64,000 nt of DNA from Polytrichum commune (taxonomy: Eukaryota > Streptophyta > Polytrichopsida > Polytrichales > Polytrichaceae), in the NCBI GenBank assembly GCA_950295325.1, contig OX485807.1:11745001-11809000 (forward strand), in the 5' to 3' direction. Numbering within the stretch: the stretch's first letter is position 1; each line of letters starts with the position of its first letter. The position numbers and the translations under genes were made by a program. Of the stretch, positions 1-12,800 are shown piece by piece. The notes beneath the pieces were generated by a model. That model was given only the letters and a program-made list of their open reading frames with translations, was not told the DNA's origin and did not search any database.

Positions 1-1082
1 TCTTTAGTTGCAGTCTCTATAGGTACTCTATTATGATTTTCTTTGTTCTCTGCTACCAAGACACACATGCCATGTTGGACAACCACAATATGGTCTCAAA
101 ACCCAATGTACTTGAAGATTTGATTGGGTTGTATAGTGGTTTATGAGCAAAAACTATGATATTAAAACCCAACTTGCATTTGGACTTGGCATGGGACCTA
201 AGATTGAAATTCCTTTCTCACACCAAGTTTTTTTCTTCTTTAAGTTTAGACCCACATTATCTCTAGGAAAAATGGTGCCACCCAAAAGTTCCCCCACTTT
301 GTTATGCCTAGTAGTACCTTTGCCCAAGGTACAAACAAAAGGGTCAAGTTTCATGGAGCGAACTAGGCACCATGGTTCAAAATGCTTGTTTGACTTCATG
401 ATGTGACTATCAAGGTTCATTGAAGGCTTAAAGTCTTAACACCCCCCCCCCCTTGCTTAGGACATAAAGGTCCCAAATAATGACATTTGTTGTTACCATG
501 AAATGAAGAATTTTGATTGGAGGATAACTTAGAGGTTAAACAAAAAGTCAACGAACCATATTGTATGAATAGGGAAAAATGACAAGAAAGTGCACATTGC
601 ACACATTCTCACCCTTCATGGAAACGTACCAAGAGTTTGTGAGGGCATGGATTTTATTTTTTTATTTATTTTTATTTTTTGGGGGGGGGTGTTGCATGAT
701 GGAAGGGAGCATTTGTAGGCATACAAAAATGCTTGCCACCCCCTCCCATGGAGTTGACCCTAAGTTCATCATGCAATGGAGGTCCTTGAGGTCGAGGGCT
801 ACCGGGCCACCCATAAAAATGGCATCAATGAATGGCCTAATAAACCCTTCATGGACATGGACCCCCACCTCCATCTTATATGGCACCATTTAAAAAAAAA
901 ACCATTAGTCCTAACTTAAGATTACTCAAATGGAGGGTTTACATTAGAGTCCGAACCCAAGGAGTCCAGTGTCCACAAAATTTGATTTAACCCAACTTTT
1001 GGACTTAAGTGGTCTATAATGTATCATTATTGAATGTTGGTGTTTGACCTCATTGATGGATTGAAAATGATGGTTGAAAGGC
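1..1082. other. Intergenic, no gene recognised
   Basis: Only short overlapping reading frames on both strands are present, with no domain, splice pattern or codon signal I trust. Homopolymer runs of C near 443-452 and G near 680-689 are visible. It ends at the outer edge of the long terminal inverted repeat that begins near 1,083. Confidence 0.5.
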
Positions 1083-1590
1083 CCTAACATTACCGAGCCC
1101 AATGGTGTTTACTGCGAAGTGGAAATCGAGGCCCGTCAGAACCATCTCAGTAAGTTAGGGCCTTGGGAGCCGCGACATGGCCTTGCCCGGGATGGAGCGC
1201 CACGTTGTTGGGCTCAACTGCCCGGTCACCCACCAAGGCCACGTCTGCCCCCATCATCACGCCCATTCCCTTGTTACAGGGCACATCATATCAGCGTCCA
1301 TGCCTTCCATCATTGCATCCTATTGCCATGAGGATCATGTGGACCATGGCCGACATCCATCCACCGCCTAATCACCCTCGGGGATTGCGTTTTCCCTTCC
1401 TCTTTGAAAGAACTCCATCTAGCCATGGTTGTTGAATCATTGTAACTACACATTTCGGATTTCTGCCCCGATGGAGTGCCTTGCATCAAGTGATGCGATT
1501 GCAACAATGATGCGGTGAAGGGTCTATGGCCAAGATTAGCGACTGGAGCGTTTCTTTTCAAACATGGTGGAACCACGCTTCATTCTGATT
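1083..1590 (+). repeat. Left long terminal inverted repeat
   Basis: Pairs in reverse orientation with 8,100-8,602. Long shared blocks include the stretch around 1,262-1,345 (matched at 8,340-8,425) and the block with TTTCGGATTTCTGCCCC at about 1,455. Further in, GATGYGATTGCAACAATGATG-type blocks recur near 1,490, 1,640 and 1,860, which looks like subterminal tandem repetition. Confidence 0.85.
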
Positions 1591-2202
1591 GAAACCTAGG
1601 CAGTTAGCAAACAGTCCAGATTCCTGCCACAATGGGGTGTCTTGCATTTAGTGAAGTGAATGCAACATCGATGTAGTGAAATTATACACAAAAAATCATT
1701 TTGTGGAGCGCTTAGTCCACAGACCGTGGTTACAATCACCCTTTATGACTGCGTTTTTCATATATGTATTTGTAGACATGCATTCAACCTTCGCTTATGA
1801 TTGATCGGAATGTACTCATTTAGTGCAGAGTTTGCATTTAAACCGCACTCCAGTGTTTGCAATCAGGTGATGTGACTGTAACAATGATGCAATGACGCTA
1901 TGCAGAAAATATATTGTTATAATGATTATCGTGCTATGAATGTTCAACCTTCTTGAGTTTTGCAATGATGTTAGTCATGTTACACATGACATAATCACAC
2001 TCCCTAACTTCCGATTGGTGCATTAGGTTGATTGAGCCCCTCATTTATGTTTCTCCATTGCCAACACAAGCCCTTGGAGGTCCTTTTAGCTGCCCAGGAT
2101 ATGTGCGCAGTGTTTTGAACGGTAATTGAAAGCTACCACTTTAACCTTAAAGCCATCTTGCGTGCCTCAAAAGGTAGAGTGTCTAGATGTCGTTTGGACT
2201 AG

Positions 2203-2952
2203 GTGATATACGAGTTGACAGAGGAAATTCTCTCCCATTATTGGTACCATGCAATGACAAAACAACATGGGTTTGTCCTCAACTTGAAACAAGAGCAATT
2301 CGTTATCAACGCAATGTTGAAAGCCAAAGAAATTCTCGACATTTGTGTCATTTTTCCCATTGCAAATGATGGTCCAACATCAGTAATATCCAAGAGCAAT
2401 GCAGCAAAAGTGTACTCTATGTACAACCCATATTGTAAATGGGGTTCTTGTGATTGGATGTGGCCACTAAAGGGAAACATAGGCAAACATCATATTAAAG
2501 TCCTCATGATACTCCATCCTAGCCTTGCAGAAGGAACAATTACACATTATTGTGGATCCCTTGTAGGTACAGCCAAGGGAGGCCATGGTAACATGTTAGA
2601 TCATGTTGTGCATTTCCCATATGATTGTTATGATATTGGACCACCCGGCCCTACCTCTACGGGGATGTGTGCTAGTGGCAGCCAATGTCTTACACCATCT
2701 AGGGAGGACATGGAAAAACATGTTTGTTCCCTTGTAATAGAGTTCACGGACATTGCCACATGCGACATTTTCTTGCTTAAACACCTCCTCGCGGACTTGC
2801 ATGTTGTCCGAGGGAAACAACATACCTTGTTGGCTCAAATCAAACATGGATTGATGGAGCCATCACAAGCAGAGCTGCATTTTCGACCCAACGACGATGG
2901 CAGTAACATGTCCCTCAAGCGTAGGAAGGACTTCTTGGAGCGTTGGTGGTAG
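2203..2952 (+). CDS. Transposon-internal ORF, 249 codons, function unknown
   Basis: This is the longest open frame on the plus strand inside the long-TIR element. It begins just inside the left TIR and points inward. The product is rich in His and Cys (for example CKWGSCDWMW at about residues 77-86 and HYCGSLVG at about 115-122) and ends in a basic stretch, SLKRRKDFLERWW. I recognise no catalytic domain. There is no signal peptide and no clear membrane segment. Its place and length suggest an element-encoded protein or one exon of a larger gene, since weak coding-like frames continue to about 3,700. The true start is uncertain because the ORF may begin at a splice acceptor. It could be a transposase fragment of a family I do not recognise. 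Confidence 0.45.
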   Translation: MIYELTEEILSHYWYHAMTKQHGFVLNLKQEQFVINAMLKAKEILDICVIFPIANDGPTSVISKSNAAKVYSMYNPYCKWGSCDWMWPLKGNIGKHHIKVLMILHPSLAEGTITHYCGSLVGTAKGGHGNMLDHVVHFPYDCYDIGPPGPTSTGMCASGSQCLTPSREDMEKHVCSLVIEFTDIATCDIFLLKHLLADLHVVRGKQHTLLAQIKHGLMEPSQAELHFRPNDDGSNMSLKRRKDFLERWW

Positions 2953-4149
2953 ATGTATACTAACGCTCAACATTGTTTGTAACTTGCACATGCTACAAGC
3001 CCTTGCACATGTTACCATCCTTCCCACATGCGGGACGAGCTTTTGATGTTGCCCATATAAGGGCTTGACCTTTTCGATGTCCACAATTCCACCCTACCTT
3101 GTCTCACTCTTCTGTTTAAAGTGTGTAGTTATGTGCATTGCGATGCACTAGCGGTTGCCTGTTGGATGGAATTTTGCCTCGTACTTCTTTTTCCCTCACC
3201 ATGGCGCATTCTCACATTGCACGTGTAAGTGCAACTGTTTGGAAGTGGTTTTGCAGATGCCCTAATGCCATTGGACCAGTTCATGGCATGTTTAGTGATG
3301 AGAAGTTCTACACGCCTCCAACAACTCCTCTGCATGCTGCTAAAGAGCAATATGTGGCCACAATTTATGCCTCCACTTCTATCTTGATGCTCCAAACACT
3401 TGCCCTACATAGGCCGCTATCACCAACACAGAGTGCTCGACTCATGTGACGACATGCTCATGTTGTTTGGTAGCTCACAACCCCACCTCTTATCGTCACG
3501 CCTCCCCCACCCGGTCCACTTAAGGCATACCAGCGACCCATTAAGGTGTATAGGCCAAGTTGGGCTCCTTAGTGTCATACCGTCTAATTTCAACAACTCC
3601 ATGATGTTACATTGTCAACAATGTTTTCAAATGAATGATACATCTTCCCTATTTTTGGATATTGGTTTTGGTATTTCGTGTGTATTGGGGAATTCTCTTC
3701 ATTTGCTCGTTGTATCATTTTGTTAATTCATTTGTTTATGGGTGTTGGAATGTGCATTGCACTGAAAACATTTTTGCCATTACCTGCATTGTTTCAAACA
3801 ACGCTTGCCATAATTCACTTTACATGCACGAGAGTGATTGGGAGCCATGGTTCCGCCACAAGCACCACATGCACTTATTTTCCAACTATGTGAACATAAT
3901 GGGTTCATATTATACATGATACATATCTTTAAGTTCAATCTGGGTGTGCGTGGCATGATAACAGTTTGTTAGTCACAAAAAAAAACACCTTGCGCTCTTT
4001 CTATTGAAACTCCACCCAATCATTATTTTCCTACAAATTCATGAACGCACTACTAAATTTTAGCCTTTGTAAAGTATCTAGCTTGTAACCTTCCAAACAA
4101 CGCTAGTGACCTTCTAGTTTTTGCTTCAAAGGTGTGTAACTTAGGCAGG

Positions 4150-7100
4150 TGGTTGTTAAGTGGCATCTATAACTGCCTCTTGTGCAATTTGGGATACCTC
4201 AACAAATGTGTTCACAGCCACGACCATGGCCAGTAGGGCAATTTGGGATGTGCCAACCATGTCAAGTCCCACGTCCACATTTCGAGTTGTGCCATGTGAA
4301 AGTATGGGAGTGGGAGACACCGAATCTTGCCAATCAAAATCTAGTTGACTGGGCAAGTCTTGCAAAGTCCTCTTTTGGGTCATGAGTATGTAAAATGCGG
4401 GTCCAATATGTACGTCTCCATATGTGGAAAGAAACTTCGTTGCATCGTCTTTGGAATGTGGCTCCACTGGGGGTTGCACATCCTTGGACGCCTATGATTT
4501 GCCCAAATTGCATATGTTATCGACGTTGTCAGCAAAGGCATCCTCCACCTCACAGCAATGAACATCCGCTTCATGGTGATTGTGTGCTGGTAGATGCACT
4601 TCGGAATGCTTGCAACACTCTTTGACAACATTCTCTGCAACATATCAAAGTTTGTACATGCAGTCACTTGGCTCCTGCGGTGGAACCATCACATTTAGCA
4701 ACCAATACAAACCAATACATTGTTATGTTGGTAGCCTTGGAAAGGGATGTTAAAAACAAAACATCATGTTACAAAACGGAATGTGTAAAATTACCAGGGT
4801 TGGCAAAGACATATCCGATGTCCAATTTCTCTCGATATTGTAGCCACCGTGCATAACATACAAGGGGGACGAAAAGGCAATGGGACGATCCCGAATCACC
4901 CAAACGTTAAGCCAAAACTGCTTGTTATGGAAGGTCATGTCTTAAACTGCTCTACATTGGGTTGAATTGCACCACATACGCAACTCTGCCCACCATTTAG
5001 GGGTGGCATTTCTTAGATCCCTCCAACCGCCTTCCACATCTGCAACCCCTTGGTGATGCGAATCCACTAGCTTGGCGCATACAAACGAGAGGAATTGTTT
5101 TTCCTTCAAGTACCTCAGTGCTAAGTGCCAAGCATGCGAACCATCTCCATCGACAACTTTGGCGAGCTTCAACCATTTCGTAATGTTAGCAGTAATGAGG
5201 CCATTCAAAGGGTGCAAAAACAAAGGGAGAAATAAACTATAATATTTAAGGAAACAACGAAGAAGGAGAACGGACCAAAGTACAAGGTAAACCTTTTTCA
5301 CATGTAATTGTTGCAAAAACATAGTTGCACATCCCAACCCTCACCAACTGAATGAGACAAAGGGTATGTGCGATTGAAATTGGCGCAAAGAGGATTAACT
5401 ACAAAAGAGAGATAGAAAAGGTGCCAACCCCAAGTAGCTTACAACAAACGTGGGTAATGTTTGTCATCCCATTGTTTCATGGCCTTGACAATGGCTTTGC
5501 TAACATTTTTTCTGACGGCCATCCTCCCATTGCTTACGTTGTTTCACCACCTCCCGCATTACGAATATGTGCTCAACATAAGTGAGTAGAACACTAATCT
5601 CTACGACTACAGTGGACGTATCATAAACGTTGTTGAGCATTCCCACGACAGTTTGCGTGATTGGTGGTGTTACCTCTCATTTGGCCTGCATCACCATGAA
5701 AGTCACATGTTATGAAGACATTATCATTCCTAAACACATGTTATAAATATAAAATGCAAAGAGAAGACGAATGGTAGGATGATTGCAGTTCACAATGTCT
5801 CACATTGTCCAGTGTTAGAAAAGTAATCGCAGAATATCATAAATTGCAAAGAATGCATGAATGCATGGGGAAAAAAATGTAGCTTGTACATGATGTGAAA
5901 GAGATTAAAATTTGTCATAGGCTGCAAACAACCTATCCATGAACAATGGATTGTTCTTCCATTTCTGAACCTCATCCTAGAAGGCATGATACTCGCCGTG
6001 CTCCAAATCAAATGTCAACAAACCACATGACAACAAATAGAACAAGTTGGGGGTTGTATTGGGGGCCTCATAGTTGGTTTGGGTATGTCCATCTTCACGG
6101 ACCCACGTGTTGCACTTGCGGCTTTCATGTAGAAAGTTTGCCGATCCTTTCGGAGCCCCAATGTCATATCATGCGAACATGTTGAGGTCTCCATGTGAGT
6201 CACATGGGTAACAAGTGGCATAGGGGTAACGGGCGGCACATGCCCAACAGGAATGGGAGGAGCCAAAATGGCAACCCGGCCTATCTGGTGAGGGGTTGTG
6301 AGATTGTATAGGCATCACACAAATGGGGTGGGGAGGAGTTTCTACGGAGGCAACACTCAATGGACACACAATTCGTGTTTTGTTGGGTGTTTGCCGATCA
6401 CCACCAACAGTTTGTCGCAAATGCAAAGGGCTTTGTTTCCTGTGCAAATTAATGAATTGTCGGCTTGAATGAAAAACGCCATGCCCATCCGCTATCTAGG
6501 CATGAGTACGTTTCTTGGGGCGGGCAGGGGGCGCTACAGGCTCATCATCGTTGTTATCTTCAAGGTCGACGAAATTTGGTGGTGCAGGCGAGGCAACACA
6601 TTGTTTGGGAGGGAGTTGTGCTCTGGGTTTCCTTTACACCCGGACCTTTGTTGTTGGGGTTGGGCAGGCTTTCAATGTGTCGAGTGTGGGCTCCATGAAT
6701 CGGCGCTCCTACACTCTGGCTCCGGGGGGAGGGTAAATGACGTCTTTAAGTGCATGGTTAAGATCTAGCCATATTGAATTGTCGTGGAGGTTGTCCCATA
6801 TGGAGCCATCATCGCGCTGCAAAACAAGTTTTAGGTCCTTACGTTGTTTTGTTGTCTTGAGATTGGGGTAGACAGGGAGCTCCCACTTTGAGCCACTTGA
6901 ATCCACAGGTCCACATGGGCAACCCCCGACTCGGTGATCTGTCAGCCGCAACTTGCTAGGAAAAAATCCTCTGCAATAGATGCATAATCAATCATCCCTA
7001 GCCTTGTGGACATTTTGAGAACAGTTGCGAGTACAGTCTAATTTTAGCTCAATGTATACACGCCTCCTCACGTCTTGTTCCACCCACCTAGCAGAGTCCT

Positions 7101-7161
7101 TGTTGACGTAGTATGTCACCTCGTCCTCTTCGGGCAGGGGTGTCTGTGGCTTGCGATCCAT
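4150..7161 (-). pseudogene. Element-encoded CCHC zinc-finger gene, decayed
   Basis: From an ATG at 7,161 the minus strand holds one reading frame to about 6,160 broken by a few stops, of a kind C-to-T decay would give (TGA after KARDD, then TAG, TAA, TAG). It encodes an acidic N-terminus (PLPEEDEV), a CCHC finger (CIYCRGFF, then LTDHRVGGC) and a conserved-looking block (WDNLHDNSIWLDLN, YPPPGARV). It then has an acidic spacer and a basic nuclear-signal-like patch (PARPKKR). Further coding-like pieces in shifted frames follow: WKNNPLFMDRLFAAYDKF near 5,910-5,970, KAIVKAMKQWDDKHYPRLL near 5,450-5,510 ending at a GTAAG donor, and a Trp-rich segment (GGWRDLRNATPKWWAEL) near 4,975-5,040. The C-terminal piece covers 4,156-4,479. 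The finger suggests DNA binding, perhaps of the element's ends. I cannot place it in a named family. Confidence 0.6.
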
Positions 7162-8099
7162 ATTCTACAAACGACAATGGAAGTCAACGGCTAGAAACAA
7201 AAACAAAGATCGAGGGGGAATCACTGTCTGTGCCATGGGAAATGTGGCCCAACATGCGGGGTTGAGGGTTGTTGAAGCCCTCCATGGGAGGGTACACATC
7301 GATAGTCATGCCCACAAATGTCTCTAAGCGCATCCAAAATAACATCCTAAACCCTAAATAGTGAAAGGATATGAGTGCAATGCCTCCAAGAGGAGCAAGT
7401 GGCCAAAAAACAAAGAATGCCTAAGCATACAAAAAAATGCAATCTGCACTGCCACAAATGAGGAGGAAATACAATAATAAAAATGCAGCAAGAATAATGG
7501 GAGATGTGACATGTTACAAGACTGACCACTCCTGGGATGCCACACGCTCGTTGTAACCACCATCTATGGATGTTGCACTCGTGCGGCGATTAGAGTACTG
7601 CACAAAAATGTCAACCCTTGCTGTTGTGGTGGTAATTAAGCCATAAACTTGCACAAAATGAAGATGTCAATCACAAGTATGGACGCCAATCACAAGTTAG
7701 GGATTACAATTATGTGATGTGTAATATGATTGTCATGATTACATATCTTAAAAAGGAAGTACATTGACTAAATGGCAATCGTCATAACAACATTTTGCTT
7801 GTCATGATTCAACACGTCATTGTTGCATTCCCATCACTTCGTGGAAGAGACTGCAGTGTAGGATAAATCTAGGTTATAGTCAATCAAAGAACAATGGTTG
7901 ATAGGACGTTTGCAAAGAAACGTGAAAAATGATGTCACGCTTCAGCGCATCATTGTTGCAATCCCATCACTTCGTGGAAGAGACTGCACTCTAAACCCTA
8001 AATTTAGGTTGTGAGGCAAATGATTAGGTTACACTCAATTAGAAGTGAAGGTTGATTGGACATTTGCAAAGAAGTATGAAAAGCAGTATCACTCACCTT

Positions 8100-8602
8100 A
8101 ATTGTAACCACCATGTTTGAAAAGAAACGCTCGAGCCATTGATCTTGGTTGTAGACCTTTCACCACATCAGTGTTGCAATCGCATCACTTGATGCAAGGC
8201 ACTCCATTGGGGCAGAAATCCGAAATGTGCAAGTTACAATGCTTCAACAACCATGGCTAGATGGAGGTCTTTCAAAGAGGAAGGGAAAACGTAGTCCCCG
8301 AGGGTGTTTAGGTTACCTCGGTGGATGGATGTCCGCCATGGTCCACATAGTCCTCATGGCAATAGGATGCAACGATGGAAGGCATGGACGCTGATATGAT
8401 GTGCCCTGTAACAAGGGAATGGGCATGATGATGGGGGTCGACGTGGCCTCGGTGGGTGACCCGGTAGCCGAGCCCGACAGGGTAGCGCTCCAGCCCGAAC
8501 AAGGCCAAGTCACGGCTCTCGAGGCCCTGACTTACTGAGATGGTTCTAACGGGCCTCGATTTCTGCTTCACAGTAAACATGGTTGGGTTCGGTAATGTTA
8601 GG
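8100..8602 (-). repeat. Right long terminal inverted repeat
   Basis: Reverse complement of the left TIR. Near 7,808-8,220 the subterminal part carries about three copies of a block of about 120 bp containing CTTCGTGGAAGAGACTGCA and a GCATCATTGTTGCAAT-type core. The near-duplicate of the left target site, GTTGAGAG, follows immediately outside. Confidence 0.85.
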
Positions 8603-8984
8603 AGTTGAGAGGAGGTTGGGAACATTCATGAAGTTGATTGTCACAATGAGATTGATATTATATTGTGTTGAGCATTGGTCCCAATTTTGGGGTGGAGAAT
8701 ATGTTTTTGTGAGTTGGAACCATGAGAATTTCCCGTCAAAATGGTGGCATATAGGTGTCAATTAAGTTTCTCACATACTTTGGACTCAATACTAATGTAA
8801 ACAAATTTGGTCTAATTTTGACATGTTGTCCAAGAGGATTGCTCAATGTGTGGATTTTCTCTAGAGCTAGGCCTTGATGTAAACTGATGCTTAACCCCTA
8901 AACATTGACCCCTGACATTATGTGATCAAACTTCACTTTCAATAAATTTGACGCCCAAATTTCATTTATATATATATATATGGA

Positions 8985-9194
8985 ATGTTTTTGAAAGATT
9001 CTTCTTATGACATGAACAAACATACTTATCTATCGACACTTAGATTTTCAAAAATCTTGTTCAATAAGAATGGACTCAAAGAACTTGACTTCATTGATTG
9101 GACTTACACTATAAACTCCGTATCATCACACTTGGGGCAACCAAAGTGTGTGTGTGATATTAAGGAGTTATGTTGTGTTGGCATGGATGCGTGA
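8985..9194 (+). mobile_element. Possible Ty1/copia gag fossil fragment
   Basis: A short frame carries KNGLKELDFIDW, which resembles the N-terminal gag motif of plant Ty1/copia elements (an N-K-L-x-G-x-N-[FY]-x-x-W pattern). No LTR, protease, integrase or reverse transcriptase is seen nearby, so at most this is a small, old fragment. Low confidence. Confidence 0.25.
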
Positions 9195-9559
9195 TAAAAG
9201 AAAATCAATGTAGCATGTGGCATTATGGAATGACACAATGTCAACATGACAATAATGACAATGTGACACGTGCAAGTGCGTGGTTTGAATTCTTTGATGG
9301 CTCCCATGATATATGGAATGGAAAGGTGACAATAAGAAGTGAGATTTAATTGAGAACATTCAATTCCTAGGGTTTCGGGATATAAGAGTAGGTGTGACAT
9401 TAAGAAGGTTGATATTACGGAGTTTAGAGTGTTAGATTCAAGTTAAAAAATATTTAATAAGATAAGTGGCATTTAGGGGAACCAAACCCCAAGTCTTAAA
9501 ACAAGGGTATATGGGATTTAGACTTGATGGAAGCAAATTGGTAAGTTGACATGTGAGTG

Positions 9560-9867
9560 GAGGAAGACCCAATACACACACACACACGCACACTCTCTTT
9601 CTCTCACATCGATCAATCTTTCACCCGATCCTTCCGCATTAGGGCTTGCTCACTCTTCCCATTTCGCATTAGGTGAGGAGCTTTCGCTATTACCTGTGGA
9701 AGGATCGTGGCAATGTTCTTTTTCTAGGGAAGCAAGCAGGCGCTAAAGCTACGACGAGTGGAGTGGCGATGATGGAAGCGAAGGATCTGTGTGGTTAGGG
9801 TTTAGGGTTTAGGTCGATCGACCTTGGTGTGTGTGTATGTGCGTGCGCTGTTTTCAGTCGTGCTACA
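9560..9867 (+). promoter_or_regulatory. NUP133 promoter / 5' leader
   Basis: A CA-repeat (about 9,574-9,595) followed by a CT-rich tract (about 9,595-9,607) precedes the leader. A double telo-box-like GTTTAGGGTTTAGG lies at about 9,798-9,811. CT tracts and telo-boxes are frequent in plant 5' leaders of housekeeping genes. The transcription start itself cannot be placed from sequence. Confidence 0.5.
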
Positions 9868-12800
9868 ATGTTCACCCCGGGTCGCGCGAAGAAGCAAACT
9901 CCGAGTAGAGTGCGAGGAGAGAGCTACGGGGGTGAGATTGTGGGGACGCCAACGTCCGTGCCGTCTTCTGTTGCTGCGTCGCGCCCGTCGCTGTCGCCAT
10001 GGCCATCTCCTGCTCCCACTGCCAATGTTCCCAGGTAATCTTCGAGGTTGATTGAAATGCTTGCTGTGTGGGTAGAGGTTTTAGTTGTCCAGCAATAGCT
10101 CTTCGGGAGCATATGGAGTGAAATAGTCTGATGAATTGGGCAATGTAAGTAACGTGAGTGACGTTTTGAGCATTTCAGGATATGGAGGGGTTGGATAACA
10201 AAAGAAAAATTGTATGATCATGTTAAGGTGAGCGGGTCTTAAATGAATGCTTTTAACTCTGCACCCACTTCTCGTAGGATATGAAATACGCAATTAGTGC
10301 AAGATGACTAGCAAATCCACATCGTGCCTGTGGACACCTTCCTTATAATTTTCGGAGCTCATATGAATATCTCATTCATTATCAAATGAAGATTCTCTCA
10401 TCAATTGATCATTTTGGTGTCCCCGATTATGTTGACTATCGAGTTTAGAATGGTTAACAGAATTTGCGCACTTCGTCCAATTTTTTTCAAACACATGTCA
10501 TTTTGGTGCCCATCTTTGATCTACAGATCATACACACCATTCAAGTGTAGGTGTCCGTTTAAGATGAGTAATCGAATTAGGCCCACTTACCTTAATTGAA
10601 TCCAAATCAGGAACATGAAATTTGAGCTTGCTAAGTCTGGAGTCCATGTGAACATATTATGAATTCTTGAAGTGAAACTCAAAGATGACCTATCATGGTT
10701 TTCTTTCAAATATATGTATTTCAGACTTGCATATATGCAAATGCATTGGAAACCATTGTAGGTCACTCCAGATTATGTGCACCCACCTTACTCCTTCGTT
10801 GTGGATATCAGACATAAGCACTGAAGTTCTTTCAACGGTGTATTTTAAAGGGGTACCCGTTTTCATGGGTCTTATTGAAATGGCAATTTTGATGAGATAG
10901 TTATCCCCCAGTTTAGAGGATACGAGGTCTCGAATACTCTCTTGTAATCGACCAGTAGAGGGCCCAAGTTGCTTCTGGGGGTATGTTTTCACATTTATAA
11001 TATAACCAAGCAACTATGCAGAATAAATCTACTGCAATTCTTCGTGCTGTTTTCTAAGTTAGCTCAATCTCCATGGGAAAAAAAAATTCTCATGTTGTAA
11101 ACCTGAAAGGTGTAAGGATGAGAATCTCGGGCACTAAAAGTTGGACATCCTTCATAGTTTTAAAGTCTTACAGAAAAGACAGTTTGCAGCAGTGTAGACT
11201 ACAGTAATTACTGTTAGCCATATTTGTTGTAACCTAATTGACAGAATGACCTGGAGTGTGGTACCCCTTAATTCTGCTCGGTAATCCCCAATTGAACGTG
11301 ATGGTTGCTTTTGAATGATGCCCTCATAATGGGTTTTCGATACAGTGTGAAAATGCCTGTGAAACTTCTGAAGGCTGTCTATGACTAATTGGGTATTGAG
11401 CAGGACATTCTTATGTAGAAATATGATCATCTATGGGCATAAGGAGCAGTTTTTCCTAATCTAGATTGCATTTCACAAAGATCTGATTGGATTCCATGAG
11501 CAATTCTGAGGTGTGGCTCTTATGAACTGGTCATGAATCATGAGTTGGGGACTTGGCCAACCACTTGATGGGCAATGAGTTGGCGCTTCTCACTTGTATT
11601 ATAACCTACATGCATGTCCTTCATAATTTCTACATGTTTTCTTGGAGCAGTTGGAAGAGCTTCGTAAACTTTATACTTTTCTTGTGTTGTTGTTTGTCAG
11701 CTCAAGGAATTAGGGTTGACAGGCCACATCTCATCTAGGTGCTCTCAATTGCATCTAACTAAATTTTTTTCTGGAAAGCAGAATCTGGAAATTGTCATTC
11801 ACGTTATTTTGAATTTTTTTTGATACTAAACTTGGTGCTAGCAATGAGTTCTGACTGTCAACATTTAGCAGTTCTTAAGTTCTATACAAATTGTTGGGGT
11901 CATATTAGATATTACATTTCAAGCCCTGAAATTGGACTGCAAATGTGGCAGGACAAGCATTGTGAATCGAACTGGGGATAAAGGAGGTGGTACAGATGGA
12001 AACCAACCTGTATTTGTGTGCGATCTACCTCAACAGCTTCGTGCTCTCCACAGTGATTCTGCACTTTCCTCTCAACCAGGTATGGTGGACATATGAATTG
12101 AGTATTGCCAGAACTGTTTTATTCTGGAACTAAAAGGTCAAAATCATATACTGCTTATTCTTGACGGCCTTCTCAGTAATTTGGAGAACTGTTAGTTTTT
12201 CTAGTGCTTGAAGAAATATCTTCAATGCTTATGCAGATGGAGCAGGACTACAAGGTGGCATGGATGGTAGGAGTGGGTTATCCTGGGTACTACAAGGAAA
12301 TCAGTTGTATGTGTGGAGCCACCTACGGAGTAGGAGCTGCGTCCTCAATATGCCTCGGTTGGGAAGGTTAAACAAAGATGATACATGGCTAGTCAGCCTT
12401 GTGCCACATCAACTTGATGAAGATGTGGAGTCCTCTTATATCAAGGGCTGTGACTCAGTGAGTGTTGTGATGTGCTCCAGCAAAACTCTAGCAGTTGTTT
12501 ACTGGCCTGATGCCTTCTCAAATGGTGATAAGGAGGCACTCACAAGCATGGAATCTGAGGACACTGCAACAGCGTCTCCCTTGAATGATGAGAAGCGTAT
12601 TACCCGCAGGTTGTCTGGCTGGACAGGAGCCACAGGAACCCCAATAGTCACATCAATACAAGCGACGGCAACCAGCACTCCAGGCAACTGTGTAGCTATT
12701 GTGGGGCGGTCTGATGGGGAGCTGTGGAGATTCAATTGTACCGCAGAGAATATCTCCCGGGAAAGCATTGTGCGCGAGGTTACAGTGGCTGAGGTAGGCT

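Larger units (their letters stand above)
1083..8602. mobile_element. Long-TIR DNA transposon (superfamily unresolved, MULE- or hAT-like TSD)
   Basis: The sequence from about 1,083 inward reappears, reverse-complemented, ending at about 8,602. Both ends read CCTAACATTACCGA inward, and similarity is strong for roughly 500 bp and looser for about 800 bp. Just outside lie GTTGAAAG on the left and GTTGAGAG on the right, a near-perfect 8-bp target-site duplication. Eight to nine bases fits hAT or Mutator-like elements. TIRs this long are more usual in Mutator-like elements, but no MuDR-type DDE or SWIM domain was recognised. The interior holds a plus-strand ORF (2,203-2,952) and a decayed minus-strand gene with a CCHC finger (7,161 to about 4,150). 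In-frame stops and loss of TSD identity suggest an old, inactive copy. Confidence 0.8.
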
